64,000 nucleotides of DNA from Lysobacteraceae bacterium (GCA_026005075.1 BPKJ01000002.1:372001-436000); one strand, 5' to 3'; shown: positions 41,932 through 52,125, numbered from the stretch's first letter. A program made the numbers and translations. The notes: generated by a model from the sequence alone, not told the origin.

Positions 41932-43635
41932 TCAGGGGCGGCTGGACGTGGGCGCGTCCAGCATCTGGTGGTTGGGCGCGTTGGGGGGGACCAGCGGCCA
42001 GACGTTGGCCTTGGGGTCGATGCGGACGTGGAGCAGGAACGGTCCCTGGCTGGCGAGAAGCGTGCGCAGCCCGTGCTCCACCTGATCGCGGCGGTCGATG
42101 CTCAGCGCCTCGATGCCGAAGGCGCGGGCCACGGCGGCGAAGTCCGGGTTGTCGGACAGGTCGATCTCCGAGTAGCGCTCGGCGAAGAACAGTTCCTGCC
42201 ACTGGCGGACCATGCCCAGCGCGCTGTTGTCGAGGAGCACGATCTTCACCGGCACCCCGTAGCGGCGCAGCGTGGCCAGCTCCTGGATGTTCATCATGAT
42301 CGAGCCATCGCCGGTCACGCAGATCACCGGCCTTCCCTCCATGCCGATGGCCACGCCCATGGCGGCCGGCAGGCCGAAGCCCATGGTGCCGAGGCCACCC
42401 GAGGTCAGGTGCTGGCGGATGGTGCGGTGGATGCAATGCTGGGCCACCCACATCTGGTGCTGGCCGACGTCGCAGGCGATCACGGTGTCGGGCGGGGCGA
42501 GCTCGCTCATCCGGCGCAGCAGGGCCGGTGCGTAGATGTCCTCGCCCGGCGCGTCGTAGCGCGGCTGCGCTTCGGCACGGCGGCGCGCGCACAGGGCCTG
42601 CCAGTCCTCGATCTGCGGCCGGCAGTCGAGCTGCGGCAGCAGCTCGGCCAGCGGGCCGACCAGATGCACGTGGGCGTAGCGCAGCTTGGAAATCTCGGCG
42701 GCGTCGGCGTCGAGGTGGACGACCTTGGCATGCGGCGCGAACTCGGCCAGCTTGCCGGTGGCGCGGTCGTCGAAGCGGGCCCCGACGCAGATCAGCAGGT
42801 CGCACTCCTGGACGCTCAGGTTGGCGGCGCGGCTGCCGTGCATGCCCAGCATGCCAAGGAATCGCGGATGGTCGGTGGGCAGGCCGCCCAGGCCCTTGAG
42901 CGTGCTCACCACCGGAATGCCGGTGGTCTCCACCAGCGCGCGCAGGGCCGCCTCCGCGCCGGCCACGCCGACGCCGTAGCCGGTGTACAGCAGCGGGCGT
43001 CGGGACTGCTGGATCAGGGTGCGTGCCCGTTGCACCGCGGTGCGGTCGACCGGCCTCGGCGCGGGCGCTGGAGCCGGGCCGGGGTCCTGCCAGTCCACCT
43101 CGGCCACGGCGATGTCCTTGGGCAGGTCGATCAGCACCGGGCCGGGACGCCCCTCCCGCGCGATGCGGAAGGCCTCGCGCACGGTACGGGCGATCTCCTG
43201 CGGATCGCGGATGACCCAGCTGTGCTTCACGATCGGCAGGGTGATGCCGAAGATGTCCACCTCCTGGAAGGCGTCGGTCCCCATCAGGTGGGTGGGCACC
43301 TGACCGGTGATCGCGACCATCGGCACCGAGTCGAGGTAGGCGTCGGCGATGCCGGTGACGAGGTTGGTCGCACCCGGGCCACTGGTGGCGAGGCAGACGC
43401 CGACCTCGCCGCTGGCTCGCGCGTGGCCGTTGGCGGCCAGCGCGGCGGCTTGCTCGTGGCGCACGAGGATGTGCCGGATGGGCGAATCCACGAGGGCGTC
43501 GTAGACCGGCATGATCGCGCCGCCCGGATAGCCGAACACCGTTCGAACGCCTTCGGCCTCGAGGGCGCGCAGCAGCACGTCGGCACCGCGCAGACGCGGT
43601 GTTGCGGCATTCCGAGATGGGCAGGTCGCGTTCAT
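41932..43635 (-). CDS. ilvG: Acetolactate synthase catalytic subunit
   Basis: ThDP- and FAD-dependent enzyme forming acetolactate and acetohydroxybutyrate. 567 residues from ATG at 43635; an ATG at 43650 is also possible. [28 protein letters not shown] with the catalytic Glu, [21 protein letters not shown], and ThDP motif [18 protein letters not shown]. Symbol given by position with ilvM; isozyme type not proven. Confidence 0.95.
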   Translation of the reverse strand: MNATCPSRNAATPRLRGADVLLRALEAEGVRTVFGYPGGAIMPVYDALVDSPIRHILVRHEQAAALAANGHARASGEVGVCLATSGPGATNLVTGIADAYLDSVPMVAITGQVPTHLMGTDAFQEVDIFGITLPIVKHSWVIRDPQEIARTVREAFRIAREGRPGPVLIDLPKDIAVAEVDWQDPGPAPAPAPRPVDRTAVQRARTLIQQSRRPLLYTGYGVGVAGAEAALRALVETTGIPVVSTLKGLGGLPTDHPRFLGMLGMHGSRAANLSVQECDLLICVGARFDDRATGKLAEFAPHAKVVHLDADAAEISKLRYAHVHLVGPLAELLPQLDCRPQIEDWQALCARRRAEAQPRYDAPGEDIYAPALLRRMSELAPPDTVIACDVGQHQMWVAQHCIHRTIRQHLTSGGLGTMGFGLPAAMGVAIGMEGRPVICVTGDGSIMMNIQELATLRRYGVPVKIVLLDNSALGMVRQWQELFFAERYSEIDLSDNPDFAAVARAFGIEALSIDRRDQVEHGLRTLLASQGPFLLHVRIDPKANVWPLVPPNAPNHQMLDAPTSSRP

Positions 43636-43681
43636 GGGCAGCCTTGGCATGGGTGGGGAACGGGCGAGGCAGCCGCAGGCA

Positions 43682-44701
43682 CTAGGCCGGTTGCGGGGTC
43701 GGAGCCGGCTTGCCGTCCTGCTGCAGCCAGGGCATGCGTGCCCGCAGCTTGCGGCCGACCGCCTCGATCGGATGCTCGAGGTCCCTGCGCTTGAGGGCCT
43801 CGTAGCCGGCGCGGCCGGAGCGGTGCTCGGCCACCCATTCGCGGGCGAAGGTGCCGTCCTGGATCTCGCGCAGGATGGCGCGCATCTGCTCGCGCACATG
43901 GCCGTCGATGACACGCGGGCCGCGCGTGAGGTCGCCGTACTGGGCGGTCTCGGAGATGAACTCGTGCATCCGCGCGAAGCCGCCTTCCCAGAGCAGGTCG
44001 ACGATCAGCTTGAGCTCGTGCAGGACCTCGAAGTACGCCACTTCCGGCTGGTAGCCGGCCTCGACCAGGGTCTCGAACCCGGTGGCCACCAGCTCGGTGG
44101 TGCCACCGCAGAGCACCGCCTGTTCGCCGAACAGGTCGGTCTCGGTTTCCTCGGCGAAGGTGGTCTCCATCACCCCACCGCGGGTGCCGCCGATGCCATG
44201 CGCATAGGCCAGGGCCAGTTCCCGAGCCTTGCCGCTGGCGTCCTGATGCACCGCCATCAGCGCCGGCACGCCGCGGCCCTCCTCGTACTGCCGGCGCACC
44301 AGCGCGCCGGGTCCCTTGGGCGCGACCAGGATCACGTCGAGGTCGGCACGCGGGCGGATCTGTCCGTAATGGACGTTGAACCCGTGCGCGAACAGCAGCG
44401 CCGCGCCCTCCCGGGCCAGCGGCGCGATGTGCTTCTCGTACAGCGCTGGCTGCTGCATGTCCGGGGTCAGCAGCGCGATCAGGTCGGCGGTGGGGATGGC
44501 GCGCTCGGGGGTGTCGACGGCAAGGCCGTCGGCGCGGGCAAGGTCGAAGCTCTTGCCCGGGCGCGCCGCGACCACCACGGTCAGCCCGCTGTCGTGCAGG
44601 TTGCGGGCATGGGCGCGGCCCTGGCTGCCGTAGCCGTAGATGACGATCGTGCGCCCACGCAGGGCATCGGGATTGGCGTCGTGGATTCCGTGGTACTGCA
44701 T
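43682..44701 (-). CDS. ilvC: Ketol-acid reductoisomerase (class I)
   Basis: Isomerises and reduces acetolactate with NADPH. 339 residues. [13 protein letters not shown] nucleotide motif near residue 23; the loop after it, AARPGKSFD, keeps the Arg and Ser linked to NADPH use. [27 protein letters not shown]-type and [13 protein letters not shown] metal-binding segments are present. 28 bases after ilvD. Confidence 0.96.
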   Translation of the reverse strand: MQYHGIHDANPDALRGRTIVIYGYGSQGRAHARNLHDSGLTVVVAARPGKSFDLARADGLAVDTPERAIPTADLIALLTPDMQQPALYEKHIAPLAREGAALLFAHGFNVHYGQIRPRADLDVILVAPKGPGALVRRQYEEGRGVPALMAVHQDASGKARELALAYAHGIGGTRGGVMETTFAEETETDLFGEQAVLCGGTTELVATGFETLVEAGYQPEVAYFEVLHELKLIVDLLWEGGFARMHEFISETAQYGDLTRGPRVIDGHVREQMRAILREIQDGTFAREWVAEHRSGRAGYEALKRRDLEHPIEAVGRKLRARMPWLQQDGKPAPTPQPA

Positions 44702-44729
44702 GGCAAGACTCCGTGGGGTGGGGGAGGGA

Positions 44730-46391
44730 TCAGGAACGGGGATCGGGAAACCCGGTGCAGGCGCCGGTCGAGGCCGAGCTGACCGTGGCGGCGAACTTGG
44801 CCAGTGCGCCGGAGCGCGGCGGCGGCTGCGGTGGCGTCCACGCCACCGGGCGGGCGTCGAGGTCGGCGTCGGTCGAGAGCGTGCGCGCCTCGACGTCGAT
44901 GACGATGCGATCGCCGTCGCGCAGCCGCGCGATCGGGCCGCCCAGCGCGGCTTCCGGGCAGACGTGGCCGACCATGAACCCGTGCGTGGCGCCGGAGAAA
45001 CGGCCGTCGGTGATCAGCGCGACCTCGGCGCCGAGGCCCTGACCGACCAGGGCGGCGGTGACTGCCAGCATCTCGCGCATGCCGGGACCGCCGACCGGGC
45101 CCTCGCCGCGGATCACGACCACATCGCCGGCCACGATCTCCCGGCGCTGGACGGCAGCGAAACAGGCCTCCTCGCCGTCGAAGACCCGCGCCCGGCCCGC
45201 GAAGCGCAGCGTGTCGTGGCCGGCCAGCTTGACCACGCAGCCCTCCGGCGCGAGGTTGCCGTAGCAGATGCCGAAGCCGCCCCGGCTCTTGACCGGGTTG
45301 CGGCAATCCAGGATCACCCGCTGCCCGGGGGTCTCCGTGTACGCGTCGATCTCCTCGAACAGGCTGCGCCCGCTCACCGTGGGCTGGTCGCTCAGATGCC
45401 CTGCCTCACGCAGGCGCGCACCCAGCAGCCGCGATCCGCCGGCAAGGTGCATGTCGGGTGCCATGTAGCGCCCCCCGGGCTTGAGGTCGGCGATCACCGG
45501 CGTCTGCCGCGAGATGGCATCGAAGGCATCCAGCTCGAAGGCGACGCCGGCCTCGCGGGCGATGGCGAGGAGATGGAGGATGGCGTTGGTGGAGCCCGCC
45601 GTGGCGGTGACCGCGACCGCGGCGTTGCGCAGCGAGGCGGGGGTGATGAAGCGCCGGGCGCCGATGCCTTCGCGCACCATCTGCATGACCCGCTCGCCGC
45701 ACCAGCGCGCGGCGGCCGGCTTGGATGGGTCGGGGGCCGGGATGTCGTTCAGGCCCATGGGCGAGAGGCCGAGAAAGGTGCTCGCCAGGGCCATGGTGTT
45801 GGCGGTGAACTGGCCGCCGCAGGCGCCGGCGCCGGGGCATGCGGACTTCTCGATCGCGGCCAGCTCCGCATCGTCGATCCTGCCGGCGGCATGGGCGCCG
45901 ACGGCCTCGAACACGTCCTGGATGGTGATGGCGTGATCGCGGTGGCAGCCCGGCAGGATGGAGCCGCCGTAGAGCATCAGCCCAGGCAGGTCGAGACGGG
46001 CCAGCGCCATGGCCGCGGCAGGAATGGTCTTGTCGCAGCCGCACAGCACGACCAGCCCGTCGAGGCAGTGGCCACGCACCGCCAGTTCGATGGAATCGGC
46101 GATCACCTCGCGCGAGGCCAGCGAGGCGCGCATGCCCGGGGTGCCCATGGCGATGCCGTCGGTGACCGCGATGGTGTTGAACTCGATCGCCGTGCCACCG
46201 CCGGCTTCGATGCCGGCCCGCACCTCGGCCGCGAGCTCGCGGTGGTTGATGTTGCACGGCGAGACGTCCGACCAGTTGTGGACCACCGCGATCAGCGGCC
46301 GTGCCATGGCGGCATCGTCCCGTCCGGTGGCGCGGAGCATGGCGCGGGCGGGGGCGCGGTCGGGGCCGGTCTTGATCGCGTCGCTTTGCAT
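44730..46391 (-). CDS. ilvD: Dihydroxy-acid dehydratase
   Basis: Fe-S enzyme removing water from dihydroxy-acids of the Val and Ile routes. 553 residues from ATG at 46391, the short IlvD type rather than the roughly 616-residue E. coli form. The frame stays open upstream through the terminator hairpin, so the later ATG with AGGA upstream is chosen. Cluster Cys in [18 protein letters not shown] and [33 protein letters not shown] near the C-terminus. First structural gene after the attenuator. Confidence 0.96.
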   Translation of the reverse strand: MQSDAIKTGPDRAPARAMLRATGRDDAAMARPLIAVVHNWSDVSPCNINHRELAAEVRAGIEAGGGTAIEFNTIAVTDGIAMGTPGMRASLASREVIADSIELAVRGHCLDGLVVLCGCDKTIPAAAMALARLDLPGLMLYGGSILPGCHRDHAITIQDVFEAVGAHAAGRIDDAELAAIEKSACPGAGACGGQFTANTMALASTFLGLSPMGLNDIPAPDPSKPAAARWCGERVMQMVREGIGARRFITPASLRNAAVAVTATAGSTNAILHLLAIAREAGVAFELDAFDAISRQTPVIADLKPGGRYMAPDMHLAGGSRLLGARLREAGHLSDQPTVSGRSLFEEIDAYTETPGQRVILDCRNPVKSRGGFGICYGNLAPEGCVVKLAGHDTLRFAGRARVFDGEEACFAAVQRREIVAGDVVVIRGEGPVGGPGMREMLAVTAALVGQGLGAEVALITDGRFSGATHGFMVGHVCPEAALGGPIARLRDGDRIVIDVEARTLSTDADLDARPVAWTPPQPPPRSGALAKFAATVSSASTGACTGFPDPRS

Positions 46392-46440
46392 CGGGAGGGT
46401 TCCTGGTCGCTGGCTGTCGTTTTCCGGGGCCATCAAGCAG

Positions 46441-46472
46441 AAACCCCGCACGGGTTGCCCGGTGCGGGGTTT
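46441..46472 (-). terminator. Attenuator terminator before ilvD
   Basis: On the minus strand AAACCCCGCAC (46472-46462) and GTGCGGGGTTT (46451-46441) form an 11-pair stem with a further CGGG/CCCG pairing inside, followed by TTTCTGCTT. It lies between the leader-peptide stop (46498) and the ilvD start (46391), exactly where an attenuator terminator belongs. Confidence 0.75.
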
Positions 46473-46554
46473 CGGTTTCGTTATGGTCTGGGTCTGCTCA
46501 GGCCAAACTCGCCGCTCCGCACCGTCGTCGGCTAATAAGGAGTACGAGTACGAG
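46460..46554 (-). promoter_or_regulatory. Control codons and antiterminator elements of the ilv attenuator
   Basis: Control codons CTC GTA CTC GTA CTC CTT ATT occupy 46554-46534. Directly after them CGGTGCGG (46524-46517) is a perfect complement of CCGCACCG (46467-46460), which forms most of the terminator's 5' arm. Ribosomes stalled for charged Leu, Val or Ile tRNA would leave the first element free to take the second, preventing the terminator; ribosomes reaching the stop codon would cover it. GTA, CTT and ATT are scarce codons in this genome. Confidence 0.7.
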
Positions 46555-46626
46555 CGCGGCCTGGCCGTTGGCCGGCACGAGCCCGTTCAGGCGCTGGAAC
46601 ACGTGGTGGAGGGTGGCGATGAGCAT
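46498..46626 (-). CDS. ilvL: ilv operon leader peptide
   Basis: 42-codon ORF from ATG at 46626 whose late part reads [19 protein letters not shown]. The run of branched-chain residues followed by CGAA resembles the E. coli IlvL leader (a Val/Ile run then PPCGAA). It immediately precedes the terminator hairpin and ilvD. No clear Shine-Dalgarno is visible, so a later start (GTG codon 9) or near-leaderless translation is possible. Its product presumably has no role beyond sensing charged tRNA. Confidence 0.7.
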   Translation of the reverse strand: MLIATLHHVFQRLNGLVPANGQAALVLVLLISRRRCGAASLA

Positions 46627-46632
46627 GGGCCT

Positions 46633-46662
46633 ATGCTGTGTTGCAGCAAAGGACAAAGTCAA
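46633..46662 (-). promoter_or_regulatory. Candidate promoter of the ilv/leu operon
   Basis: On the minus strand TTGACT (46662-46657) is a near-consensus -35. At 18 bases the weak -10 CAGCAT (46638-46633) follows. The region between the TauE/SafE gene and the leader peptide (46627-46732) is visibly A/T-richer. A start here would leave the leader with almost no 5' UTR. Confidence 0.35.
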
Positions 46663-46732
46663 GGGTTTTTGTTGAAACCGTTCGCGGTGCCACGGTCGCC
46701 GTTGCAAGGGATTGAAATGCAAGGGCCGAGGG

Positions 46733-47446
46733 CTAGGGCAGGGTCCGGCATCCCAGCGCCGAGAGCAGAGCGTGCAGGGCAGGAACCCGGGCAAGCCATG
46801 GCGCGCCGAGGGTCGACAGCCCGGCCAGCAGCAGGAACAGCCCCAGGGTGTGGCGCCACGCCCCGCGGCGCAGCCAGGCGGTGAGCTGTTGGCCGCTGAA
46901 GCTGAGGGGCACCATCGTCAGCAGGGTGCCGGCGCCGAAGGCGAGCATGACCAGCGCGCCCTGCAGGGCGTCCGCGCTCAGCCACGCGCTGGTGAGAAGG
47001 GTCGCGCTCAAGCCGCAGGGCAGCCAGCCCCAGAGGGCGCCGAGCAGGAGCTGGCGAAGGCCGGTGTTGGCCGGAATCAGCCCGGCGGACAGCGGTTGCA
47101 GACGTTGCCAGATCCACGATCCGCCCACGCCGAAGCGCAGGCGCGGAAACAACACCCGCAGCGCGGCGAGGACGATCACCGCCCCGGCCGCGAGGCGCAG
47201 CCCGCGTTGCAGACCCTCCCAGCGCGCCAGCGCCACCAGCTGCGAGCCCATGCCGCCCGCGAGGGCCCCGGCGAGGGTGTAGCCGAGCACCCGGCCCAGG
47301 TTCAGCCGCAGGGCTGCGGCGAGGGCCGTCCCGGGCCGGAACCCGGTGGCGATGCCGGCGGCGATGCCGCCGCACATGGCCACGCAGTGCAGGCTTCCGA
47401 GCAGCCCGGCCAGAAGCCCGGCAAGCACCATCAGTCCGTCGATCAC
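46733..47446 (-). CDS. TauE/SafE-like membrane protein of the cco biogenesis cluster
   Basis: 237 residues from GTG at 47446, overlapping the ccoS stop (GTGA). About six hydrophobic helices. Two half-repeats each carry a Cys near a helix: LLGSLHCVAMCGG at the start and WGWLPCGLSATLL in the middle. Proteins of this type are often encoded beside ccoGHIS, so a role in copper or redox handling for cbb3 oxidase assembly is an inference. The annotation as sulfite exporter reflects family name only. Confidence 0.85.
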   Translation of the reverse strand: MIDGLMVLAGLLAGLLGSLHCVAMCGGIAAGIATGFRPGTALAAALRLNLGRVLGYTLAGALAGGMGSQLVALARWEGLQRGLRLAAGAVIVLAALRVLFPRLRFGVGGSWIWQRLQPLSAGLIPANTGLRQLLLGALWGWLPCGLSATLLTSAWLSADALQGALVMLAFGAGTLLTMVPLSFSGQQLTAWLRRGAWRHTLGLFLLLAGLSTLGAPWLARVPALHALLSALGCRTLP

Positions 47447-47640
47447 CGCGGGCCTTCCGCACCGTCCTCCGCTTCCTCCGGCGGCCGCTGCCCGCGTGGC
47501 GGCGGATCGTCGGCGAGGATGTCCAGCGGGGGGGTGTCGAGGTCGTCGAACTGGCCGCTGCGCACCGCCCAGACGAAGGCCCACACGGCCACGCCGAGAA
47601 GGATCAGGCTGATCGGGATCAGGACGATCAGGATGCGCAT
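47443..47640 (-). CDS. ccoS: cbb3-type cytochrome oxidase assembly protein CcoS
   Basis: 65 residues. One N-terminal transmembrane helix (ILIVLIPISLILLGVAVWAFVWAV), then SGQFDDLDTPP, the signature of CcoS, and an acidic Pro-rich tail. CcoS is needed for cofactor insertion into the cbb3 oxidase. Starts 5 bases after the ccoI stop. Confidence 0.92.
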   Translation of the reverse strand: MRILIVLIPISLILLGVAVWAFVWAVRSGQFDDLDTPPLDILADDPPPRGQRPPEEAEDGAEGPR

Positions 47641-47645
47641 GGCGG

Positions 47646-50081
47646 TCAGTGTAGGCGTGCGGCCGCATCCGCGTCGCGCCCGGTGCGGCGCGCGGCGCGC
47701 TGCAGGCGCAGGGCGTTGGCGGTGACCAGCAGCGAGGACGCGGTCATGCCCAGTGCGGCCAGCCACGGCGCCACCCAGCCCGCCATGGCGAAGGGCAGGG
47801 CGATCAGGTTGTAGGCGCTGGCCCAAGCGAGGTTCTGACGGATCACGCGGCGGGTCCGGCGGGCAAGCTCGATGGCGTCCGCCAGCCGCCCCAGGCGGTC
47901 GCCGGTGATCACGAGGTCGGCGGCACGGTGCGCCAGGGCCGAGCCCCGGGCCAGCGCCAGCGAGACGTCCGCGCCGGCGAGGACCGGGGCATCGTTGATG
48001 CCGTCGCCGATCATCGCCACGCGGTGCCCCGCCTCCTGCAGTGCGCGCACGCGGGCGAGCTTGTCCTCCGGGGTCTGCCGGGCGTGCCAGCGCCCGATGC
48101 CGAGCTCCCGTGCCACCTCGGCCACCGCGGCGCCGGCGTCGCCGCTCACGATCTCCAGCGCAAGGCCGAGCTTGCGCAGGGCCGCCACCGCCTCGTGCGC
48201 ATCCGGGCGCAGGCCATCGCGGACGAGGAAGCGGGCCAGGAGCCTGCCCTGCGCGTCGGCGAGGTAGAGCGCCTCGTCGCCCTTGCCGGTGCTGCCGGGA
48301 CGGCCGGAGGCGAAGGCGAAGTGACCGATGCGGTACTCGCGTCCGTCGACGCGGCCGCGCACGCCCTCGCCGGGCAGCAGCTCGACCGCGGTGGCGGCGC
48401 GTAAGGCCGGCGGCCCGAGGCCGGCGAACGCCGTGGCCAGCGGGTGGCCGGTCGCCTCCTCCAGCGCCGCGGCGATGGCCAGCGCCCGTTCCGTGGACAG
48501 CGGCCCGAGCGCCTCGGCGTGCTGGAGCCGGGGCTGTCCCAGGGTCAGGGTCCCGGTCTTGTCCAGCAGCACCACGTCGGCCTGCGCGAGCCTCTCCAGG
48601 GCCTGCGCACGCAGGCTCAGGACCCCAAGCCGGGACAGCCCGGTCTGGGCCGAGGCCAGCGCCGCCGGGATCGCCAGCGAGAGCGCGCAGGGGCAGCTGA
48701 TCACCATGACCGCAAGGGTGACCTCGAGGGCGCGCGAGGGATCGACCCACAGCCAGATCAGGACCGTGGTGGCGGCGGCGAGCAGCAGGCCGGCCACGAA
48801 GCGGTGGGCCAGTGCATCGGCGCGGCGCGCCAGCGGCGGTCGCTCGGCCTGCGCGGTCTCGATCGTGCGCACCAGCTGCGAAAGCCGGGTTTGCGCACCG
48901 GTCCGGGTCACCTCGACCCGCACCGGGCGGGTCAGGCAGGTGCTGCCGGCCAGCACTTCCTCGCCGGGCTGGCGCAGGACCGGCCGCGACTCGCCGCTGA
49001 GCAGGGACTCGTCGAACTCGCCAGGGTCCAGCACCCGGCCGTCCGCGGGGACCGCTTCTCCGGCTGCGACGAGGACCTGATCGCCAGCGACCAAGGCCGC
49101 CAGGGGCACGCATTCGCGCTGTCCGTCGTGGCCGAGGCGTACCGCGCTGCCGGGCTGGGCTCTGGCGAGCCGCTCGACGACCGCGTTGGCGCGCTGCCGG
49201 GCGAGCCGCTCGAGGGCCCGCGCCGCGAGCAGGAAGAAGACGAACATGACGGCGGCGTCGAACCATACGTGCGGTCCGCCACGGACGGTTTCCAGGGTGC
49301 TGGCGGCCCAGGCCAGCAGCACCGAGCTGGCGATCAGGCTGTCCATGCCGAGCTGCCGGCCGCGCAGTTCGCGGGCCATGCCGGCGAGAAACGGCCAGCC
49401 GCCGAAGAACACCACCGGGGTGGCCACCAGCCAGGTGATCCAGCGAAAGAAATCCCGGGTCGCCGGATCCATCTGGCGGTCGAAGTCGAGGTAGAGCGCC
49501 TCGGCCAGCATCATCGCCTGCATCGTCCCCAGCGCCGCGACGCCGAGCCGGATCAGGAGGCTGCGGCGCTCGCGTCGGCGGGCTTCCTCGCGGGCGGCAT
49601 CGGGGGCGAGGTGGACCCGGTAGCCCAGTTCGGCCAGTCGTTCCAGCAGGCGGCTCAGACGGGTCTCGGTCACGCGCCAGCGCAAGCGGATCCTTCCGGT
49701 CACCGCGTTCACCCCGACCTCGGCCACACCCGGTTCGCGGCGCAGGGTGCGGTCGATCAGCCAGGCGCAGGCGGCACAGCGCATGTCATCGGACAGGACG
49801 GTGATCTCGCGCAGGTCCGGCTTCCCGTCCACGGGCAGGCAATGCGTGCCGAGGAGGTCCTCGCGGTCCCACTGGGCCATGGATTCCGAGCGCGCCCGCC
49901 CTGCCGGCAGCGAACGCAGCCGGTAGTAGTCGCCAAGGCCGTGGTCGCCGATGAACCGGGCAGCGGCGGCGCAGCCCTTGCAGCAGAAGCTCCGCGGTGC
50001 GCCGTCGAGCAGGGCGGTCTCGGCACCTTCGGCAGGAAGCGGCTCGCCGCAGTGCCAGCAGTCCTGGGCGCCTTCAGCCAT
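47646..50081 (-). CDS. ccoI: Copper-translocating P-type ATPase CcoI
   Basis: Cu+ exporter feeding cbb3 oxidase assembly. 811 residues from ATG at 50081 (a TTG six bases upstream is less likely). N-terminal Cys-rich region with CWHCG and FCCKGCA (DUF2318-like zinc/copper site), heavy-metal domain with MRCAACAW, the membrane CPC in ISCPCALSL, phosphorylation site DKTGTLT and hinge GDGINDAP. Eight predicted helices. Overlaps ccoH by 8 bases. Confidence 0.95.
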   Translation of the reverse strand: MAEGAQDCWHCGEPLPAEGAETALLDGAPRSFCCKGCAAAARFIGDHGLGDYYRLRSLPAGRARSESMAQWDREDLLGTHCLPVDGKPDLREITVLSDDMRCAACAWLIDRTLRREPGVAEVGVNAVTGRIRLRWRVTETRLSRLLERLAELGYRVHLAPDAAREEARRRERRSLLIRLGVAALGTMQAMMLAEALYLDFDRQMDPATRDFFRWITWLVATPVVFFGGWPFLAGMARELRGRQLGMDSLIASSVLLAWAASTLETVRGGPHVWFDAAVMFVFFLLAARALERLARQRANAVVERLARAQPGSAVRLGHDGQRECVPLAALVAGDQVLVAAGEAVPADGRVLDPGEFDESLLSGESRPVLRQPGEEVLAGSTCLTRPVRVEVTRTGAQTRLSQLVRTIETAQAERPPLARRADALAHRFVAGLLLAAATTVLIWLWVDPSRALEVTLAVMVISCPCALSLAIPAALASAQTGLSRLGVLSLRAQALERLAQADVVLLDKTGTLTLGQPRLQHAEALGPLSTERALAIAAALEEATGHPLATAFAGLGPPALRAATAVELLPGEGVRGRVDGREYRIGHFAFASGRPGSTGKGDEALYLADAQGRLLARFLVRDGLRPDAHEAVAALRKLGLALEIVSGDAGAAVAEVARELGIGRWHARQTPEDKLARVRALQEAGHRVAMIGDGINDAPVLAGADVSLALARGSALAHRAADLVITGDRLGRLADAIELARRTRRVIRQNLAWASAYNLIALPFAMAGWVAPWLAALGMTASSLLVTANALRLQRAARRTGRDADAAARLH

Positions 50082-50562
50082 CGCCAAAGCGCGGGCCGAG
50101 CGAAGTCCTGCCGTGGCTGCCTTGCAGGCGCCCCTCGATGCGCCACGCGCCGTCGGCCGGCTGCAGGATGAGGCGCCAGTGGTCGGCCTCGGGCAGGTCC
50201 AGCCTCGCCGACCAGAGCGCGCCTTGGGGGTCCAGCCTCACCTGGCGGTCGAGCCTGCCGTCGGAAGGGTGTTCGAAACGCAGCAGCAGGCTCTGCGGCG
50301 GGCCACCTTGGCCGGCAAGCCGCAGTGACACCGTGCCCGCCGCCAGCTCGGCGACGGCACGCAGTCCCTGCCGGCTGGCTGCGCGGTCGGGGCCGAGGTC
50401 GAGCGACTGCACCTGGGCCATGCGCTGGACCGGGTCGGCACCGAGGGCGGTGTCACCGGAGCGCAGCGCGATGGCGAGGGTGGCGAGCCCGGCCACCACC
50501 GCGGTGGCGGGCAAGCCCCACACCAGAAGCAGCATCGGCTCGAAGCGGGGTCGATCGGCCAC
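50074..50562 (-). CDS. ccoH: CcoH/FixH-type cbb3 assembly protein
   Basis: 162 residues, one N-terminal transmembrane helix (MLLLVWGLPATAVVAGLATLA region) and a periplasmic domain ending in DHWRLILQPADGAWRIEG, a FixH-like feature. Position between ccoG and ccoI fits ccoGHIS. 9 bases after the ccoG stop, overlapping ccoI. Confidence 0.88.
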   Translation of the reverse strand: MADRPRFEPMLLLVWGLPATAVVAGLATLAIALRSGDTALGADPVQRMAQVQSLDLGPDRAASRQGLRAVAELAAGTVSLRLAGQGGPPQSLLLRFEHPSDGRLDRQVRLDPQGALWSARLDLPEADHWRLILQPADGAWRIEGRLQGSHGRTSLGPRFGDG

Positions 50563-50571
50563 GGTGAGGAA

Positions 50572-52125
50572 TCAGTTCTGCGGCGCGAAGAAGCGCGCGG
50601 TGTGGGACACGGAAACGCCGGGATCGTCGAGGTCGGTGACGCGGATCTCCACGTCGCGACGGCCCGGCGGGCCGCCCGGGGGGGCGGTGAGGGTCAGGGG
50701 CAGGCTGGCGACCTGCTCGGGCTCGACGACCACGTCCAGCGCGCCGCCGGCGATCTCGGCATCGCCGCGGGCAACCTCGACGCGCAGCCGCGCCGCGCGG
50801 TTGCGCTTGTTGACCAGCTTGAGGGTGTAGCCGTTCTCGATATGGCCGTCGGCAGCGATCCGGTAGAGCGCGTTGCGGTCACGCAGGACATCGACCAGCA
50901 GGGGATCGCGGTTCATCACGCCCCACAGCCATCCGGCGAGGATCAGTGCCAGCAGGCTGCCGTAGATCAGGACCCTCGGGCGCAGGATCCGGGTCGGCTT
51001 GCCCTCGATCGCGTTCTGCGAGGTGTAGCGGATCAGGCCGCGCGGGTAGCCGATCCGGTCCATGACCGAATCGCAGGCATCGATGCAGGCGCCGCAGGCG
51101 ATGCACTCGTACTGCAGCCCGTTGCGGATGTCGATGCCGGTGGGACAGACCTGCACGCAAAGGGTGCAGTCGATGCAGTCGCCCAGCTGCTCCGGCTGCA
51201 GGGGCCCCCGCTCGGGCAGCGGCCGGTCGACGTCGAGCGCCGCCGTGGTGATGCGCGCGCCGACCTGGCGATCGGCCGCGCTGCGGTGCTGGGCGGCGCG
51301 GATCAGTTCCTCCTGGGCCTGCTCGAGGCCAAGCAGACCGCGGGAGCGCTCCAGCACCGAGGGCAGCGCGCCACGCTTGCGGGGGCCGCGCGGCTCGCCG
51401 CGCATGGCGTCATAGCTGATGATCAGCGTGTTGCGGTCGAACATCGCGCTCTGGAAGCGCGCATAGGGGCACATGTACTTGCACACCTGCTCGCGCAGCA
51501 CGCCGGCGTTGCCCCACGTCGCCAGCGCGTAGAAAAGCACCCAGAAGGTCTCCCATCCGCCCCAGTCGAGCGTGAGAAGCCGCGCCCCGAGGTCGCGGAT
51601 CGGCGTGAAGAAGCCGACGAAGGTAAAACCGGTCCACAGCGCGAAAAGGAGCCAGAGCGTGTGCTTGGCGAGCTTGCGGCGGATCTTCTCCGCGGTCCAC
51701 GGCGAGGCGTCGAGCTTGATGCGGCGGGCGCGGTCGCCTTCGGTCCAGCGTTCCATCCACAGGAAGACCTCGGTCCAGACCGTCTGCGGGCAGGCGTAGC
51801 CGCACCACAGTCGGCCCGCCAGTGCGGTGAAGAAGAACAGCGCAAGACCGGCGAGGATCAGCAGCAGGGCGAGGAAGATGAAGTCCTGCGGCCAGAACGA
51901 AAAGCCGAAGACGTAGAACTTGCGGGCCGGCAGGTCGAACAGCACCGCCTGCCGACCCTCCCAGGTCAGCCACGGGAAGATGTAGTACATGCCCAGCAGC
52001 CAGAACACCGCCAGCGTGCGCAGCCGGGTGAAGCGGCCCTGCACGTCGCGGGGATAGACCTTGGCCTCCGAGACGTACATGGAGCCGTTTTCGGCTTCGA
52101 GCTGGGCGGGGATGGGCTTGCTCAT
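50572..52125 (-). CDS. ccoG: Cytochrome oxidase accessory protein CcoG (FixG)
   Basis: Membrane ferredoxin-like Cu(II) reductase for cbb3 assembly. 517 residues: N-terminal helices, LWCGYACPQTVWTEVF, REQVCKYMCPYARFQ, two [4Fe-4S] motifs CIDCTLCVQVCPTGIDI and CIACGACIDACDSVMD, and a C-terminal Ig-like domain (VEIRVTDLDDPG). Starts 57 bases after the two-helix protein. Confidence 0.96.
   Translation of the reverse strand: MSKPIPAQLEAENGSMYVSEAKVYPRDVQGRFTRLRTLAVFWLLGMYYIFPWLTWEGRQAVLFDLPARKFYVFGFSFWPQDFIFLALLLILAGLALFFFTALAGRLWCGYACPQTVWTEVFLWMERWTEGDRARRIKLDASPWTAEKIRRKLAKHTLWLLFALWTGFTFVGFFTPIRDLGARLLTLDWGGWETFWVLFYALATWGNAGVLREQVCKYMCPYARFQSAMFDRNTLIISYDAMRGEPRGPRKRGALPSVLERSRGLLGLEQAQEELIRAAQHRSAADRQVGARITTAALDVDRPLPERGPLQPEQLGDCIDCTLCVQVCPTGIDIRNGLQYECIACGACIDACDSVMDRIGYPRGLIRYTSQNAIEGKPTRILRPRVLIYGSLLALILAGWLWGVMNRDPLLVDVLRDRNALYRIAADGHIENGYTLKLVNKRNRAARLRVEVARGDAEIAGGALDVVVEPEQVASLPLTLTAPPGGPPGRRDVEIRVTDLDDPGVSVSHTARFFAPQN

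Noticed and set aside
41968-43794. Open plus-strand frame of about 608 codons antisense to ilvG
   Set aside because: Mirror of a highly conserved gene; low-complexity translation.
46498-46794. A 98-codon minus-strand gene extending upstream of the ilv leader
   Set aside because: The upstream part overlaps the candidate promoter and the end of the TauE/SafE gene and has no sensible composition; the 42-codon leader from 46626 explains the conserved end.
48444-50171. Open plus-strand frame of about 575 codons antisense to ccoI
   Set aside because: Shadow of the ccoI/ccoH region with no recognisable motif and biased, repetitive composition.
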